A stretch of 64,000 nt of DNA from Spirodela intermedia (Eukaryota > Streptophyta > Magnoliopsida > Alismatales > Araceae), in the NCBI GenBank assembly GCA_902729315.2, contig LR746264.1, forward strand, positions 2,775,378-2,839,377, written 5' to 3'. The notes beneath the pieces are model-generated. The model was not told where the DNA came from, did no database searches, and saw nothing but the letters and a program-made list of their open reading frames with translations. Shown here one piece after another: positions 23,534-34,885 of this stretch (position 1 is the first letter of the stretch; every line of letters starts with the position of its first letter). The position numbers and the translations under genes were made by a program.

Positions 23534-23640
23534 TTTTTTTTTTTTTTTTTTTGGGATAACTGTCTTGGGCCAAACTTCTCAGGAGGTCACCCATCCCGGT
23601 ACTTCACACACCCAAGCACCTTTGGTGCCTCTCAGGCACA
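23534..23640 (-). pseudogene. 5S rRNA-derived retrosequence with poly(A) tail
   Basis: Read on the minus strand, this contains gatgggtgacctcctgagaa preceded by gtgcttgggtg and followed, after about 25 bases, by a run of some 19 A. The first two parts match the 3' half of plant 5S rRNA (GTGCTTGGGCG...GGATGGGTGACCTCCTGGGAA), including the internal control region end. The 5' half of 5S is missing or unrecognisable. A 3' poly(A) tract indicates reverse transcription, as in a SINE or processed RNA pseudogene. Confidence 0.65.
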
Positions 23641-24676
23641 TTCTTCGGAGATAGATGCCACTAGCGCCTCTCAGCATGTATTAAAATAGGGCTAAGGGCT
23701 TAGGGTTCGGGCAAGTATTAAAATAGGATTGAAACAACCACTGAGAAAAAATTTCCTTTGGAATCTATTTATTACACCTGTACATTGGCAAGTACGTTAA
23801 CAATGAGAACAGGGATCCTTGGTGATTTACAGAAGACTATTAAAATTGAGTTTACTGTATACTTCAGGTAAAAATTCCTTATATTTCTTCCTAATCATGA
23901 AAACCATGGTTTATACTTCAGGTGAAAACTTCAGAAATTTGCCAAGGTGTGGTACTGATTTGACTTATATTTATATTCATCAATATAAACGGAGGTGAGT
24001 GTTCAGTACACTCGTCAAACTGACTACATTTTCTGCCTTTGTTTCTATCCACTTCTGTGACCCCTTGTTGACTTCTCTTGGAATGTATTTGCATTAAATG
24101 TTTGAAGGTGTAATACTCTTGATCTTATCCCATGTTTTTCTGCCCTGAGAAGTTGACAAAGAAAATGAAAAATAATCCTGTGGTAAACATGTTTGACTGT
24201 TGATTAAAATATCTAGTTCTGCTTCCAAAGCTGCATGAACCAACATTAATATGTATCTAAAGATTCTCTGTGCATTCCTCCGGAACTGTTTTTTTGTGGA
24301 TTTGATAAGTTTAGGTTTTCCTGTCTGATGCACTCATATGCTCGTCCACTATTTTTAACCGTTTTTTATTCCAAGAATCGCATGTCACTTTCTACGTTGG
24401 TTGCATTTTCCAGAGAGTCATCGTATTCTCTATTTGACTAAATCTTGCCATGTTCTGTATTTGAGTTCTGTGTCCTGCTCCGTTATTGATTATTCTACGA
24501 TCTTTCCAGGGAGAATCAGGGTCTACTTTCACTGAAGTTATTTATCACCAGTTATAAGTGCGGTGATGTCACTGGATCAAGTCTCTTGGTAAAGCTGTTG
24601 CGTAAGAGACATACCAACATTCCTTATTAGACGTTCCTGGACAGCGATCTCAGTGAGAGACTAGCTTCCAAAACAA
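23641..24676. other. Probable 5' region of ORC5
   Basis: About 1 kb of AT-rich DNA directly upstream of the ORC5 start. No coding frame. It is T-rich with several potential splice signals, so leader introns are possible. I see no clear TATA box. Confidence 0.4.
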
Positions 24677-26520
24677 ATGGTAAAAACCAGCGTCTCTGAG
24701 CTGCCCAAGCGAACTACCAGATCATGCTCCTTGACTGAATCAGCGAGGAAACAACATGAAGTCCAGGAAACTGTTGAGCCTTTATTCCCATCCGTTTTCA
24801 GCAACTTCTTATTTAGAGAGGAATCAATCAGTTTGGATGTTCTACTTCAACATTTCCCTGGTAGAAGATCTCAAGTACTTGAGATTTTGCAGTTGATTGG
24901 CCCACTGAATTCTCCTATGATTCCTCTTTTTGTCTATGGTGGCCCTTCTACTGGTAAAAGCAGTGTGGTTACCCAAGTTTTCAGGCATTTAAATCGACCT
25001 TTTGTCTATGCAAGCTGTTGTTCTTGTTATAGTCCGAGCATCTTATTTCAGTATGTCTTGAATCAACTCTTTCTCCTTACAAAGAATTTGAGAAATGATT
25101 TTTCAAGTTCATGGAGTTGTGAAAGAGCTTCTGATTTCATTATTTTGCTTAAAGATGCCTTGACACAGTTTGTATCTGTAGTTGGAGAATGTTCGGATAA
25201 ATCAGATCTAAAGCAATCCACTGCCCTTGGGGATGGAAAAATGATATACTTGGTATTTGATAATGTTGAGATGATTCGTCATTGGGATGGAAGCTCTGAT
25301 TTGATCTCAATATTGTTTAAACTTCAGGATCTTCTGAGAATGGTCGAAGTGGGCTTAATTTATATCAGTCGCGCTGGTCCTAACTGCTATTATGCGAACA
25401 TTGGTTCTACAGAGCCTCTTCCTATCTTCTTTCCCGATTACACAGAAGATGATCTTTATGAGATACTTATGAGAAATCAAGTGAACCCAAAGTTATATTC
25501 TTCATTTCTTAGGTGTGTAAAATTAGACAGTTGTGAAATCAACGAAAATCAGGTTCGCTTTATCGTCCGATTTAATTTTCTTTTGTCGTTCTTCTTTTCA
25601 GGGTAGTCCTTAAGCCCTTCTACAGGGTAACAAGACGGCTTGATGAATTATCAATTGCTTTTCAGCCATTATTTGAGAAATACCGTGAGCAAGTATCTGA
25701 TCCAAAGTTACTTCCAGATGAAACAATGAATAGAAGGCTATTTGATAACATTCAGCCTCATATTGCTCCATCAATAGATGAGATAATGAAAGTTTCTTCT
25801 CTCCAACTACAACAAGACAATACTGGGAAATTCTCCAATGAAAAGAGGAGTGCAAAGAAATTTCATGGGAACGCTGCTTATGATGGGTTAGATTTTCATA
25901 TGTCCCTATCTACGAAGTATCTTTTTCTATCAGCATTTCTTGCTTCAAGGAACCCTCCCACCCTTGATTCTGCCATGTTTGATTCCACCGGAGGCTCCAG
26001 TAATCAGAAACGCAAGAGAAAGTAAGTCAATGTCTCTCTTTCTTCCTTAGTTTTGTATGTTTGTCCTTCTGCTGCCATTTGCCTCTTTTAATTGACCCCA
26101 ACAGCATTATTTTGTGTTTAATTTATTTCTTATTTCCTATCCAGGAGTAGCGAGGCATCTAGGCAAGAAAAGGACCATAATTTGCAAGCTATGCTTCTGA
26201 AGGGACCAGGTAGTTTCTCATTGGAGAGACTGTTGGCCATATTCCAATGCATCACTTACGTAGCAGATTGTTATCCTGAGAGGGAGACGCTTGATAATCA
26301 GATGTACGAAGATGAAAGGAGTGGTGCAACATCGGATGTTCTACTGCAGTTGAGCAGTCTATGCGAAGCTAATTTTATCAGTAAAAGTGCAAGTTGCTCC
26401 CTGGAGGGCTTTACTAGGTACCGATGCACTGTAGACGAGATAATTGCTCTGAAGGTGGCTACCTTATCCCAACTGAAAGCATTCCCTTCTTTCAGACTCT
26501 CTCCTTGTCCTGCATTCTGA
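24677..26520 (+). CDS. ORC5: Origin recognition complex subunit 5 (543 aa)
   Basis: Exons 24677-25512, 25602-26021 and 26145-26520 join in phase to give 543 residues. ORC5 is one of six subunits that bind replication origins in the nucleus and help load the MCM helicase. It is an AAA+ protein: the Walker A motif GGPSTGKSS is at residues 88-96 and a Walker B-like block IYLVFDNVE is at about 190-198. The C-terminal part (VTRRLDELS onward, including STKYLFLSAFLASRNPP) matches ORC5 C-terminal winged-helix regions. The exon 1 donor is placed at 25513 because this restores the family sequence YSSFL-R-VVLKPF. Reading through to 25606 would add an unrelated hydrophobic tail and stop. Length is close to other plant ORC5 proteins. 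Confidence 0.92.
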
Positions 26521-28232
26521 TGTCATTTGAAATGGTCAAAAAGGTCGCAAGGAGTATAAGCTTCCCTCTCTCCAAGTACCTCTACAGAGGATAGGCTACT
26601 GTAGTCAACAGAAGGTCGGCTACCTGAGCATGACGTAAGTGGCATAACTAAGTATGCAGCTAATCCGCTTTCTTCCTGTGCAACCAAGTAACGTTTGATC
26701 TGGTTACATTATATACATAAGAGTATGATGGCTCTTCCTGATGGCATTCTTGTTGACTGCAGGACATCCGAGGAACTCCTGGTTCTTATATGGAAGAGTA
26801 AGAACTTCTCAAAAGCTCGAATCTGAGTGGGTGTGGATTTAGATGCCATCTCCCGAATGTTGATTTATTTTGACGAATGCAGCTATGATGGCAGCAATCA
26901 TGGGATACCAGGTTTAGCATTTCCATCAGTTCGGATTCTTGCCTTCTTGCCTTCTTGCCTTCTTCCAGAGGCATCCCACCCTAAGGGGGTCATAGGAACT
27001 ATGCATGGGGAATGCCCACATACTGATTGTTCATCTAAAATACGATAGATGTACATCAAATAGTGGAAGCTGCATCGATGGACCGAAGAAATCTACACCA
27101 CTTATAATATTGCAGAAGAATAAATGTCACACCTTCACACTTCAGAGTTCCTTTTCCAGACAACAAAGTTGTTTATATGACTTTGAAATAGAACAAAGAA
27201 GATACAAAACACTATCGTCATCCTCAAATTAGCTTTAAATTTTAGTATTTCACTAATAATCCAATTAAAATTATCTACATGTATAGAAAAGTCATATCTC
27301 TCCGTTGCTCGTATAGTTTTTGTTTAAGGAACAATTTATTCAACAAGTATTTTGACAAAAATTGACTCTAATTTTGCTTAAATGTTACTGGGTGAACCCA
27401 CATTAGAACATGATGTAGAACACTACATGTAATATACAACTTAATGAGATTATCTACATCTTTTCTCTAGTTTTTCTCAATATTATTGTTTCGAGTTTCT
27501 TTTATTCTGCACTTGAATTTATCTCTCATCTTCAAATCAGATTGTTTGTTGTTAGATTTCATTTTGTGTCTTATTCTGAGATCCAGCCAATATGGCTTCC
27601 AAAGTCCAACATCTTTGCCTCTCTACTTTGACTTAGAAGATTCAATCAGTTGTTGATCTCTTTTGAAGTACCTCTAAGAATAACAATATTTCATGTGGCT
27701 TCCTTCTTCACACCTGCAACAAGAGTCGATCAGTTCTTGATATCACAAGAGCGGAAAAGAGGGTAGAGCCACCAAGAACAGGTGCACGTATGGGAAGAGG
27801 AAAGCTGGAAACTAGGTCTAAATCCAAAACCCCTTAATTCGTGGTCCAAAAGGACTAGTTTTTAGATTCCTATCTCCTATAAGAATTACAATAAGTCCCT
27901 TTAAAAATGTCGAAAAGACATGCTAAATTGGAACCTCCCGCTCTGCTTTTGGGCCGGTTCATAGCCCAGTGGTCCTTCAATAGTTTGCTTCGTCGCTAGG
28001 ACGGCTATTCACGCAGTGTTATGACGGAATCATCATCAAATGATTGGTCCTATTTGTTTTCCTTCTCAGGCTCGCCGCAACCATGGGGTTAAGTCCCTAT
28101 TGTTAGGGTGGATGATAGACAGAGATGAGAGGAGTCGAGAAGATTCAGATATCTGAGAGACATGGTGGTCATAGTATTCCTTGTGAGGATGAGGCTGGCG
28201 TCGCCGTCATGATCCTCGGAATATGAGGCTCA
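26521..28232. other. 3' region of ORC5 and intergenic DNA
   Basis: The first few hundred bases are likely ORC5 3' UTR. The rest has no supported gene. A short open frame at 26827-27048 has no recognisable domain. The stretch at 27700-28200 is GC-richer and repeat-like but unassigned. Confidence 0.5.
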
Positions 28233-28660
28233 AAGTCTGCATGATAGGTGAGGAGCACAGAGAGATGTATGGTGTATGCATGGGAGGTGAGAGCTTTAGA
28301 GTGTATGCATGGGAGGTGAGGGGCACAGAGAGATGTAGGGCGTCTGCATGGGAGTTGAGGGGCACAGAGAGCTCTAGTGTGTCTGCCATGTGAGGTGAGA
28401 AGCACAGAGAGCTGTAGAGTGTCTGCATGGAAGGTGAGGAACACAGAGAGCTGTAGAGTGTCTGCATGGAAGGTGAGGAACACAGAGAGCTGTAGAGTGT
28501 CTGCCTGGGAAGTGAGCGGCAAAGAGAGCTGTAGAGTGTCTGCATGGGAGCCGAGGGGCACAGAGAGCTGTAGAGTGACTGAATGGGAGGTGAGGGAAAG
28601 AGAGTTGTAGAATGTTTGCATGGGAGGTGAGGGGCACTGAGAACTGTAGAGTGTCTCTAG
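28233..28660 (+). repeat. 39-bp minisatellite, about 11 units
   Basis: Tandem units of about 39 bases with consensus elements gtctgcatgggaggtgag and cacagagagctgtaga. Two adjacent units near 28421-28498 are identical; others differ by a few bases, with one short unit (near 28274-28302). Because 39 is divisible by three, several frames stay open on both strands and produce spurious 13-residue repeat proteins. Confidence 0.92.
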
Positions 28661-30662
28661 CTCCCCTAGCTTCATGTCCTCAAGGCGCAGGTCCTACCGT
28701 AGCCACCTATTCAGGTACTCCGTACCCCGGTTGATCTCGATGGTTTGCCACAACGTCTTGCACGAGACTCCTCTCCCACATCCTCGTCCTCCTAGGAGGT
28801 CGGTTCCCCCCTTCCGGACGGTCACCAGCGAAGAAGGCCTCTCTTTGGCTGGTCATGCCGATCGAGGGGCGATCACCGTCCTAGGTGATCGGCTCCGCCG
28901 TTGCGTCGAGCCCATTACCAGCTAATAGGGCGTCTGTCCGGCACATCATGATGTATTTAACAGAGGCGGTCGTCGTTGTCCCGGTGGATCGGTTCCGGTT
29001 CTCTCTCTCTCTCGCGCGCGCGCGCGCGCGCTCCCTCTCTCTCTCCTCGGGCCTCTCAGGTGTATGTCTGAGCCTCCAGTGCATTCGCTCCCGAGGAGAG
29101 GAATCCATCCCCCCGATTTTATTTCCTTCACTCATTCGACCTACAGATAATTTTTTCCCGAAGGCAGGGGAGATGTACGGTTTAAGCGACTGGTGCGTAC
29201 ACCTAGGTACCAAGGATCAGGGAGGACCACTTTTAGTTAAACAAGCTTCAAATAGAATTTGGGTCAAATAGCTTAACAAGATTCAAGTTAAATCATTTTG
29301 TTGTCAAAATATCAAAAGTAGCATTTCATAACCTTAATATCTTAAAAAAAATACGATAGAGAATAACAATCTTTGAAAGATAGTTTCATAGTGTGTTATT
29401 TCTTATTTTTAAACCAAAAATCTGTTTTTCTTGGTTCCATGCTGTGCTCGTTAGAGTATGCTGTTCAAGTTATAATTTTTTTACAGAAAAGTGATTTCAT
29501 TATTCGGTATTGAAGTTTTGAAATGATCATTTCACTAGTAGATCTCAAAATTCAGGTTATACTAGTTTGGAAGATTTCATAGGTTTAAATTGAATAGTTT
29601 ATAATGTCTGATTTAATATTACGCAAACTTTAGAAAAGAATAGTGCAGATGGAGTTGCATGGAGATAAAGTTATGTTCTTGAGTCCGTAGAAAACAAAAT
29701 ATCTACGAAGATACTTGAGATGTTTTATGAACTGCTCTTGAGTCAAATTTATGATGTGCTTTATTATAGATCAAACATAATTTAGATCTTTTTATGGTTT
29801 TCTGATTTTTTTAGTTCATCTTTTTAGCTTCATATAAGTTTGACTCACCAATTTTTGGCACCTAGTCGCAAAAATTTTGCCTTTTTCTTTGTAGTTGATG
29901 TCCTGAAAAAATAATAATAATAATAAGGGATGTAAATCCTTTAAAAATATTACTATCATAGTTCTTCATTTTCTTAGATTAGATTCCATGTTTCTTAATT
30001 CTGAAATATATCCAATACTCCTACTTCATAAATTATAATTTCAAGTTAGATTAAATTATAATTCTCATTTTATAGTATAACCATAATTTATTATTTCTGA
30101 AAGTTTTGGACTCATGGTTTGATGTAAAAACAGTATTTAGAATAGATATGATTTCTTTACAATGCTAAAATCTGGGACTGCAAATCCTTTATCCCCCTTC
30201 ACAAGCTTATTTTTATCAGAAGTTTAAGAAAAGTCACAAAATGTGATTTTATCAAAATCTATTTATATATTGATTTTTTTATTTTCCAACCTAATTTTTC
30301 TTACAGGGTAGAAATGTACCCCGTATTATTTTATGGTTATATTCTTGATAACATGGTGAAAATGTACTCTTTATTAGAATTTCAAATAATCAGTTAAATA
30401 GTTAATTGATTCTATTCACAAACAAAAATTTACATTCATTAGTTACATTCATTAGTCGATGATATTCTAGTAGTTTTAAATTTCTCGCCAACACTAAAGT
30501 TGTCGTCACACGACCTCATCAATAATAATAGCATTTCTCGCAGAACGTAAAAATTTGCAGCCTAAAGTCATAGGTGTTCTGTTTTTTCTCTGCTGGTGCT
30601 CTCTGAACGTGGTGGGCTTCATTCCCTACCCCTTCCCGTCGTCTAACCGGTATTTTCTCCGT
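28661..30662. other. Intergenic: GC-rich patch then AT-rich DNA
   Basis: 28661-29210 is GC-rich with a CT/CG simple tract (listed separately) and open frames with no family resemblance. From 29230 to 30540 the DNA is AT-rich with no coding signal. No gene is supported. Confidence 0.5.
29000..29044 (+). repeat. CT and alternating CG simple repeat
   Basis: A ctctctct run passes into about nine alternating cg units and back to ctctctct. Alternating CG of this length can adopt Z-DNA, and it is unusual in methylated plant DNA because CpG decays quickly. Confidence 0.85.
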
Positions 30663-30848
30663 ATGTTCCCCCCTACCGCCGCTTCTCCTTCCCCAGTCCC
30701 ACCGTCGCGGTCACCGCCTCCTTCCCCGGTGACGGATGGTTCAGCGGAAACGCAGCTGAATCACACACGCCGGCACCCTCCCACGATGCCTTCACAAGCT
30801 TCTCTGTATGAATTTTGCGTTTACAAAACAAGGGTTTCGAGAAAATAA
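30663..30848 (+). other. Short open frame just upstream of the PPR gene
   Basis: A 61-codon ATG frame starting MFPPTAASPSPVPPSRSPPP, Pro/Ser-rich, ending in a TAA at 30846-30848. It is in the same frame as the PPR gene that starts at 30954. It could be an upstream ORF in the leader or the remnant of an organelle-targeting N-terminus cut off by the stop. No domain is seen. Confidence 0.35.
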
Positions 30849-30953
30849 CATCTTTGTCTCATTCCATCTTCTTGCTTTGGGTTGGACTACTCTGGCACAA
30901 TCTTCCATGCTCTTCTTATCTTTCACCTGCCCTTGGATTTCTGCTGTCCGGGG

Positions 30954-32327
30954 ATGCTCAAAGCTCTGCGAGGAGGATGCCGTTCACACCAGAAGAGAGC
31001 CCCTCGCTTCACTGCCGCCGGGTGCATGGAACCCGCTGAAGAAAGGACGAGCAAAGAGTTGGCGTCATCGACAAAGAAGATGTCCGGGTATTCGGGCCGT
31101 GATGCGAGGAAGCTGTTCGACAAGATGCCCTTGAGGGACCCAGTCTCATACAACGTAATGATTCGAGATTATATCCGAGATGGAAACATCGAGGAAGCGA
31201 GAAACATGTTCGACAGGATGCCTGGGAGGAACACTGTTTCCTGGAATTCGATGATCATGGGGTATTCGTCGAGAAGAGAAATGCATGCCGCTTTGAAGCT
31301 CTTTTTCATCATGCCCGATCATTACAAGGACGCTATCAGCTGGACCACCGTTGCCGGTGGGCTCGCTCGCGGCTGCCGGCTCGGCGATTCTTTGAAACTG
31401 TTGGAGCAATCGCCGCAGCCTCATCCAGCCGCTTGGGCGTCGGTCGTATCTGGCGCCCAGCAGAATGGCTTAGCATGCGAAGCCCTGGTGATCTTCAGAG
31501 AAATGCTCTCCCTGGGGATAACTCCCGTTTCTCATGCATTCACAAGCGCAGCTGCTGCTGCTGCGGATCTGTCTGCGCTGCTCGTGGGTCGGCAGCTCTT
31601 CTCCCAGATCCTGACGAGGGGATTAGGTGCAAACACCCGGGTTGGAAACTCGGTTATCTCCATGTTCATGAAGTCTGGAAGCCTGGGTGAGGCGAGGAGC
31701 CATTTCGACCAGATGCCCGGGCGCGACCTGGTCACGTGGAATGCCGTAATTACCGGATTTGGCTGTCACGGGCTTGGAGCTGAGGCGATCTCCCAGTTCC
31801 ATCAGATGCAGCTGGCTGGTTTTCAGCCTGATTCGATCAGCTTTATCGGTGTTCTTCTGGGATGCAGCCACTCTGGCTATGTAGACGAAGGGCAGAGATA
31901 TTTTGACAGCATGCACAGAGATTTCGGTATCCGTCCGCGACCTGAGCACTATGCTTGCCTGATCGACGTCTTTGCGCGTGCTGGGATGATCAGAGAAGCG
32001 GCGGATATGATCCTCGACGTGCCCTTTGAGGCCTCCTCTGTAGTCTGGAGGGCGCTGTTGAATGGATGTAGGATCTATGGACAACATGCAGCTGCCGCGT
32101 CCTTGAAGGCCATGGAAATCTACAGAGCTTCTGGGAGATGCGCAGAGGAAGCGAGGCTTGGGCAGTCGATGGGGAGAAGAGTGGGAAAGGAGGTGGGGTG
32201 CAGTTGGGTCGAAGTACAAGGGAGGGCGCATGTTTTTACCACAAGGGATGAGACGCATTATGAATCTCAAAGTATCTACATGGTTCTCAAGCTGTTGACG
32301 AATGAGATTGCTGCCCATCATGAGTGA
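30954..32327 (+). CDS. PLS-class pentatricopeptide repeat protein with altered E region (457 aa)
   Basis: Intronless, as is usual for plant PPR genes. Helical-hairpin repeats run from about residue 45. Recognisable units include ARKLFDKMPLRDPVSYNVMI, ARNMFDRMPGRNTVSWNSMI and HFDQMPGRDLVTWNAVITGF, then the L/S units and the E-type end (EVGCSWVEVQGRAHVF). PPR proteins bind organelle RNA one base per repeat; E-class members act in C-to-U editing or processing. There is no DYW deaminase domain. Two oddities: the first repeat is shortened (MSGYSGRDARKLF), and the E motif lacks about 18 residues, jumping from HAAAASLK straight to AMEIYRASGR. The start at 30954 is the first ATG in frame and no clear transit peptide is visible. 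A functional but divergent gene and an early pseudogene are both possible. Confidence 0.75.
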   Translation: MLKALRGGCRSHQKRAPRFTAAGCMEPAEERTSKELASSTKKMSGYSGRDARKLFDKMPLRDPVSYNVMIRDYIRDGNIEEARNMFDRMPGRNTVSWNSMIMGYSSRREMHAALKLFFIMPDHYKDAISWTTVAGGLARGCRLGDSLKLLEQSPQPHPAAWASVVSGAQQNGLACEALVIFREMLSLGITPVSHAFTSAAAAAADLSALLVGRQLFSQILTRGLGANTRVGNSVISMFMKSGSLGEARSHFDQMPGRDLVTWNAVITGFGCHGLGAEAISQFHQMQLAGFQPDSISFIGVLLGCSHSGYVDEGQRYFDSMHRDFGIRPRPEHYACLIDVFARAGMIREAADMILDVPFEASSVVWRALLNGCRIYGQHAAAASLKAMEIYRASGRCAEEARLGQSMGRRVGKEVGCSWVEVQGRAHVFTTRDETHYESQSIYMVLKLLTNEIAAHHE

Positions 32328-32770
32328 TGGACATTATTTTATATCTAACTTTTTAAGGCCTCAAAATTATTCATAAAAAGTTATAGAGGGTATTTTTTAT
32401 GACAATTTTTTTTTTTAAAGATAATTTTAAAACTATATAATTATGTATTTTAGAAGTATGAAATTCCAACCGTAAATGCATTTGCTATTATATAAATGGT
32501 AATAAAGGCATAATGAACGACTGAAGCATTGCAGAAATAATGTCTTGAAGGAGCATCAGGTCTTTTTTCATAAATATTTGCGGTAGTCTAGCTGAGCCGT
32601 ACTTACTGGAAAATGAATTCCTTTATTTTTATTATTTTTCTACAATTACCGGCAACAATGGATTCGATCGATGAGTCCAGGAAAAGCAATTTTTTACATA
32701 CGGAGGGAAAAAAAGATGGCTATGAAGAGCATTTTTGCTACCTTGTCTTTGTGGAACATATCCAGTTGAC
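32328..32770. other. Short spacer between convergent PPR and PPAT genes
   Basis: 443 bases holding both 3' UTRs. AT-rich with poly-T runs. No coding signal. Confidence 0.7.
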
Positions 32771-34885
32771 TTATGGGTCTTTACTTGTTTGACTTGGGAT
32801 AGTTTTCTCACAGCCTGCTTGCTCCCGCTTGATTTTCTCCGCCGCGAGTCGCCTCAACATGGAGGAACTTAGCTTCTCGCCATTGAGTTCGCTGGGCAGA
32901 AGATCAACTACTTCGACCTGCAGCCACATGCGCACCAGCCAGTCCAGCTCATCCTCCCTCAGATCAGCAAGCAAAAGAAAAAAACATACGTCCTTTCAAA
33001 AGCATACCTGCAGCTGCTGGAGACCTTTCTCAGATCGTCTCTTGTTCACTGAGAGCCCGCCAGTCAAAGTTTCTTTACTGGATGCCCACAAGAGATCAAC
33101 AAAAAAGGGTTCGAGATGAGGGCAGAAGAGATGGCCAAGTCCTTTACATATTATGTCCCCACATATTTCTCCGAATATGGAACAGATCCCATCTGTGACG
33201 GCGATGGAAGCTCTCTTTTAAACACAGAATAAGTGAAGAGAGTGTGGGTGCAGCGAGTAAAAACACGGTTTCTGAGGTAGATACAGCTCAGAACAGCTGA
33301 TCTGTGGAAGCGGAGGTGTACATTGAAGAAGTATCCTGCCCACCTATTCACCTCTTTCTCTCAAGTTTCCCTGGAGATCGACCCCAAATACAGAAAGAAT
33401 CTGGCTCGGTTATTGGGTTGACATGCTGGCACAGAAGAGATAGGGGAATACTTCAACCATAGCATACACAGAGATGCTGATACTTCGACACGGTTGGGGT
33501 GTTGGATTCATGCAAACTGAAGCAATCTGTTTGAGTTTCTGTTTCTCATTTCTCAGGAAACCATCTAATGCACGGGTAAAACACTACTCGCGCATTTCTC
33601 ATAGGGATTATAAGACCCTAAAACCCAATGTATATCATAGATGCCTGATCATGCTGTCCCAGGTGAGGTTCGGCGCGCTAAACAAAGGCAGGTAAACAAG
33701 GATGCAGGCATCAACGTGAGGCCACAAGTACAGGCAGGACCCTATTCCAGCTTATTCCTATCTATACTGAAACTAACCAGAGATGTTTATTTCCTCACTG
33801 ACCACAACAGGTGAAGATTAATTGGATCTGTGACGTATGAGAGTAGGATTGAGCCTGACTAGCAAGGGAGACAAGGATCCATTGATACTTAGAAAAGAAA
33901 AATAAATTACTTTTCATTACATATTAGGCGTGGTTAAGTGTACCTGACGATGATAGCATCCAATTTATCATCAACGATGGACGGCCCATAAGGATCGATG
34001 ATTGGTTCCACTTGCACCGTCAGGCCAGGTTTTATGGACTGCAAAGAACTCTCACAATAGAGTGCATGGTTACAACTAAGAAACAAACATCCTTAAACAT
34101 CGATTCATACATTAACAAAATATGGCTGGAGAGATTTCACATTGTTATAATGTTATGTAAAGAATAACCAATAGCAGATTCCCTAAACTCGAAAGATAGT
34201 ATTATCAAGAGAACACGGGAACATATAACCGAACCTAAATGGATATGTTACGATGCTTACCTTGATATAATCCTCTACAGCCTTCATTCTCACCTCTATG
34301 GGTTCGATCATGTCACTTAACTGAAACAGATATGTGACCCTAACCTTATCAATCACTTCACAGAGTATTATCAGCAGCAGAATTTAAAGAAATAAAAGAG
34401 CAGAAAGGACAACATAGCAACACAAACCTCCTTCTTTGCTAGCATGGCTCCAGCACAGACACCTACGACGATCCTTTCTCTAGCCAAGTCCGCTGAAGCC
34501 TTTCAAGAAGCAAGTAAAGGATGTAAGAAGAGAGATCCGATCCAGGAATCATATTCTGAAGCTCAGCTCATGGCTTTAACCATGCAAACGCGCCACTTTG
34601 CATCGTATTATCAGCTATGCGAATTTGTTCCCAATGTCAACTTTTAAGGGGATGGGAAGAAATCTACAGAACTCTTAAACAATATTAAAGCCCTTTATTC
34701 ATCACGGAAAAAGGAGGAAAATTACAGCATGATACCTTAAGGAGGTGGCGATGGCCATCATGAAGACGATCAAAAGTTCCCCCAAGGACCACAGCGCTGT
34801 AGCAGTCTGAAGCACCAGTAGTTCCAACAGGGTTGGGGAAGGGGGACTTCTCTAGTGCTGCCAGGGCCGAAACATCTCCTGACAT
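32771..34885 (-). CDS. COAD: Phosphopantetheine adenylyltransferase (197 aa)
   Basis: Six minus-strand exons: 34885-34736, 34499-34428, 34320-34261, 34038-33944, 33077-33008 and 32917-32771. They keep phase and give 197 residues. The enzyme joins 4'-phosphopantetheine and ATP to dephospho-CoA, the penultimate step of coenzyme A synthesis. Family evidence is strong: [20 protein letters not shown] contains the nucleotidyltransferase signature with the HxGH-type motif (HDGH), followed by [43 protein letters not shown] and the C-terminal KLSSSMLRR. Plants have a monofunctional PPAT of about 180 residues, as here, unlike the fused animal CoA synthase. The start is the first ATG of the conserved exon. 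The 5' UTR may extend through a long intron. Confidence 0.92.

Noticed and set aside
25513-25606. Extension of ORC5 exon 1 to the stop after residue 309
   Set aside because: The donor at 25513 restores the family sequence YSSFLRVVLKPF; the read-through tail is intronic and hydrophobic by chance.
28233-28660. CRISPR-like array
   Set aside because: Units are contiguous with no unique spacers, and the DNA is from a plant; it is a minisatellite.
28169-28675. Minus-strand 168-codon protein with 13-residue repeats
   Set aside because: It is a translation of the 39-bp minisatellite. Several frames on both strands are open for the same reason.
28885-29271. 128-codon plus-strand frame
   Set aside because: It reads through CT and CG simple repeats and resembles no known family.
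34444-34647. Plus-strand frame beginning MAPAQTPTT
   Set aside because: It is the antisense shadow of PPAT exon 2.
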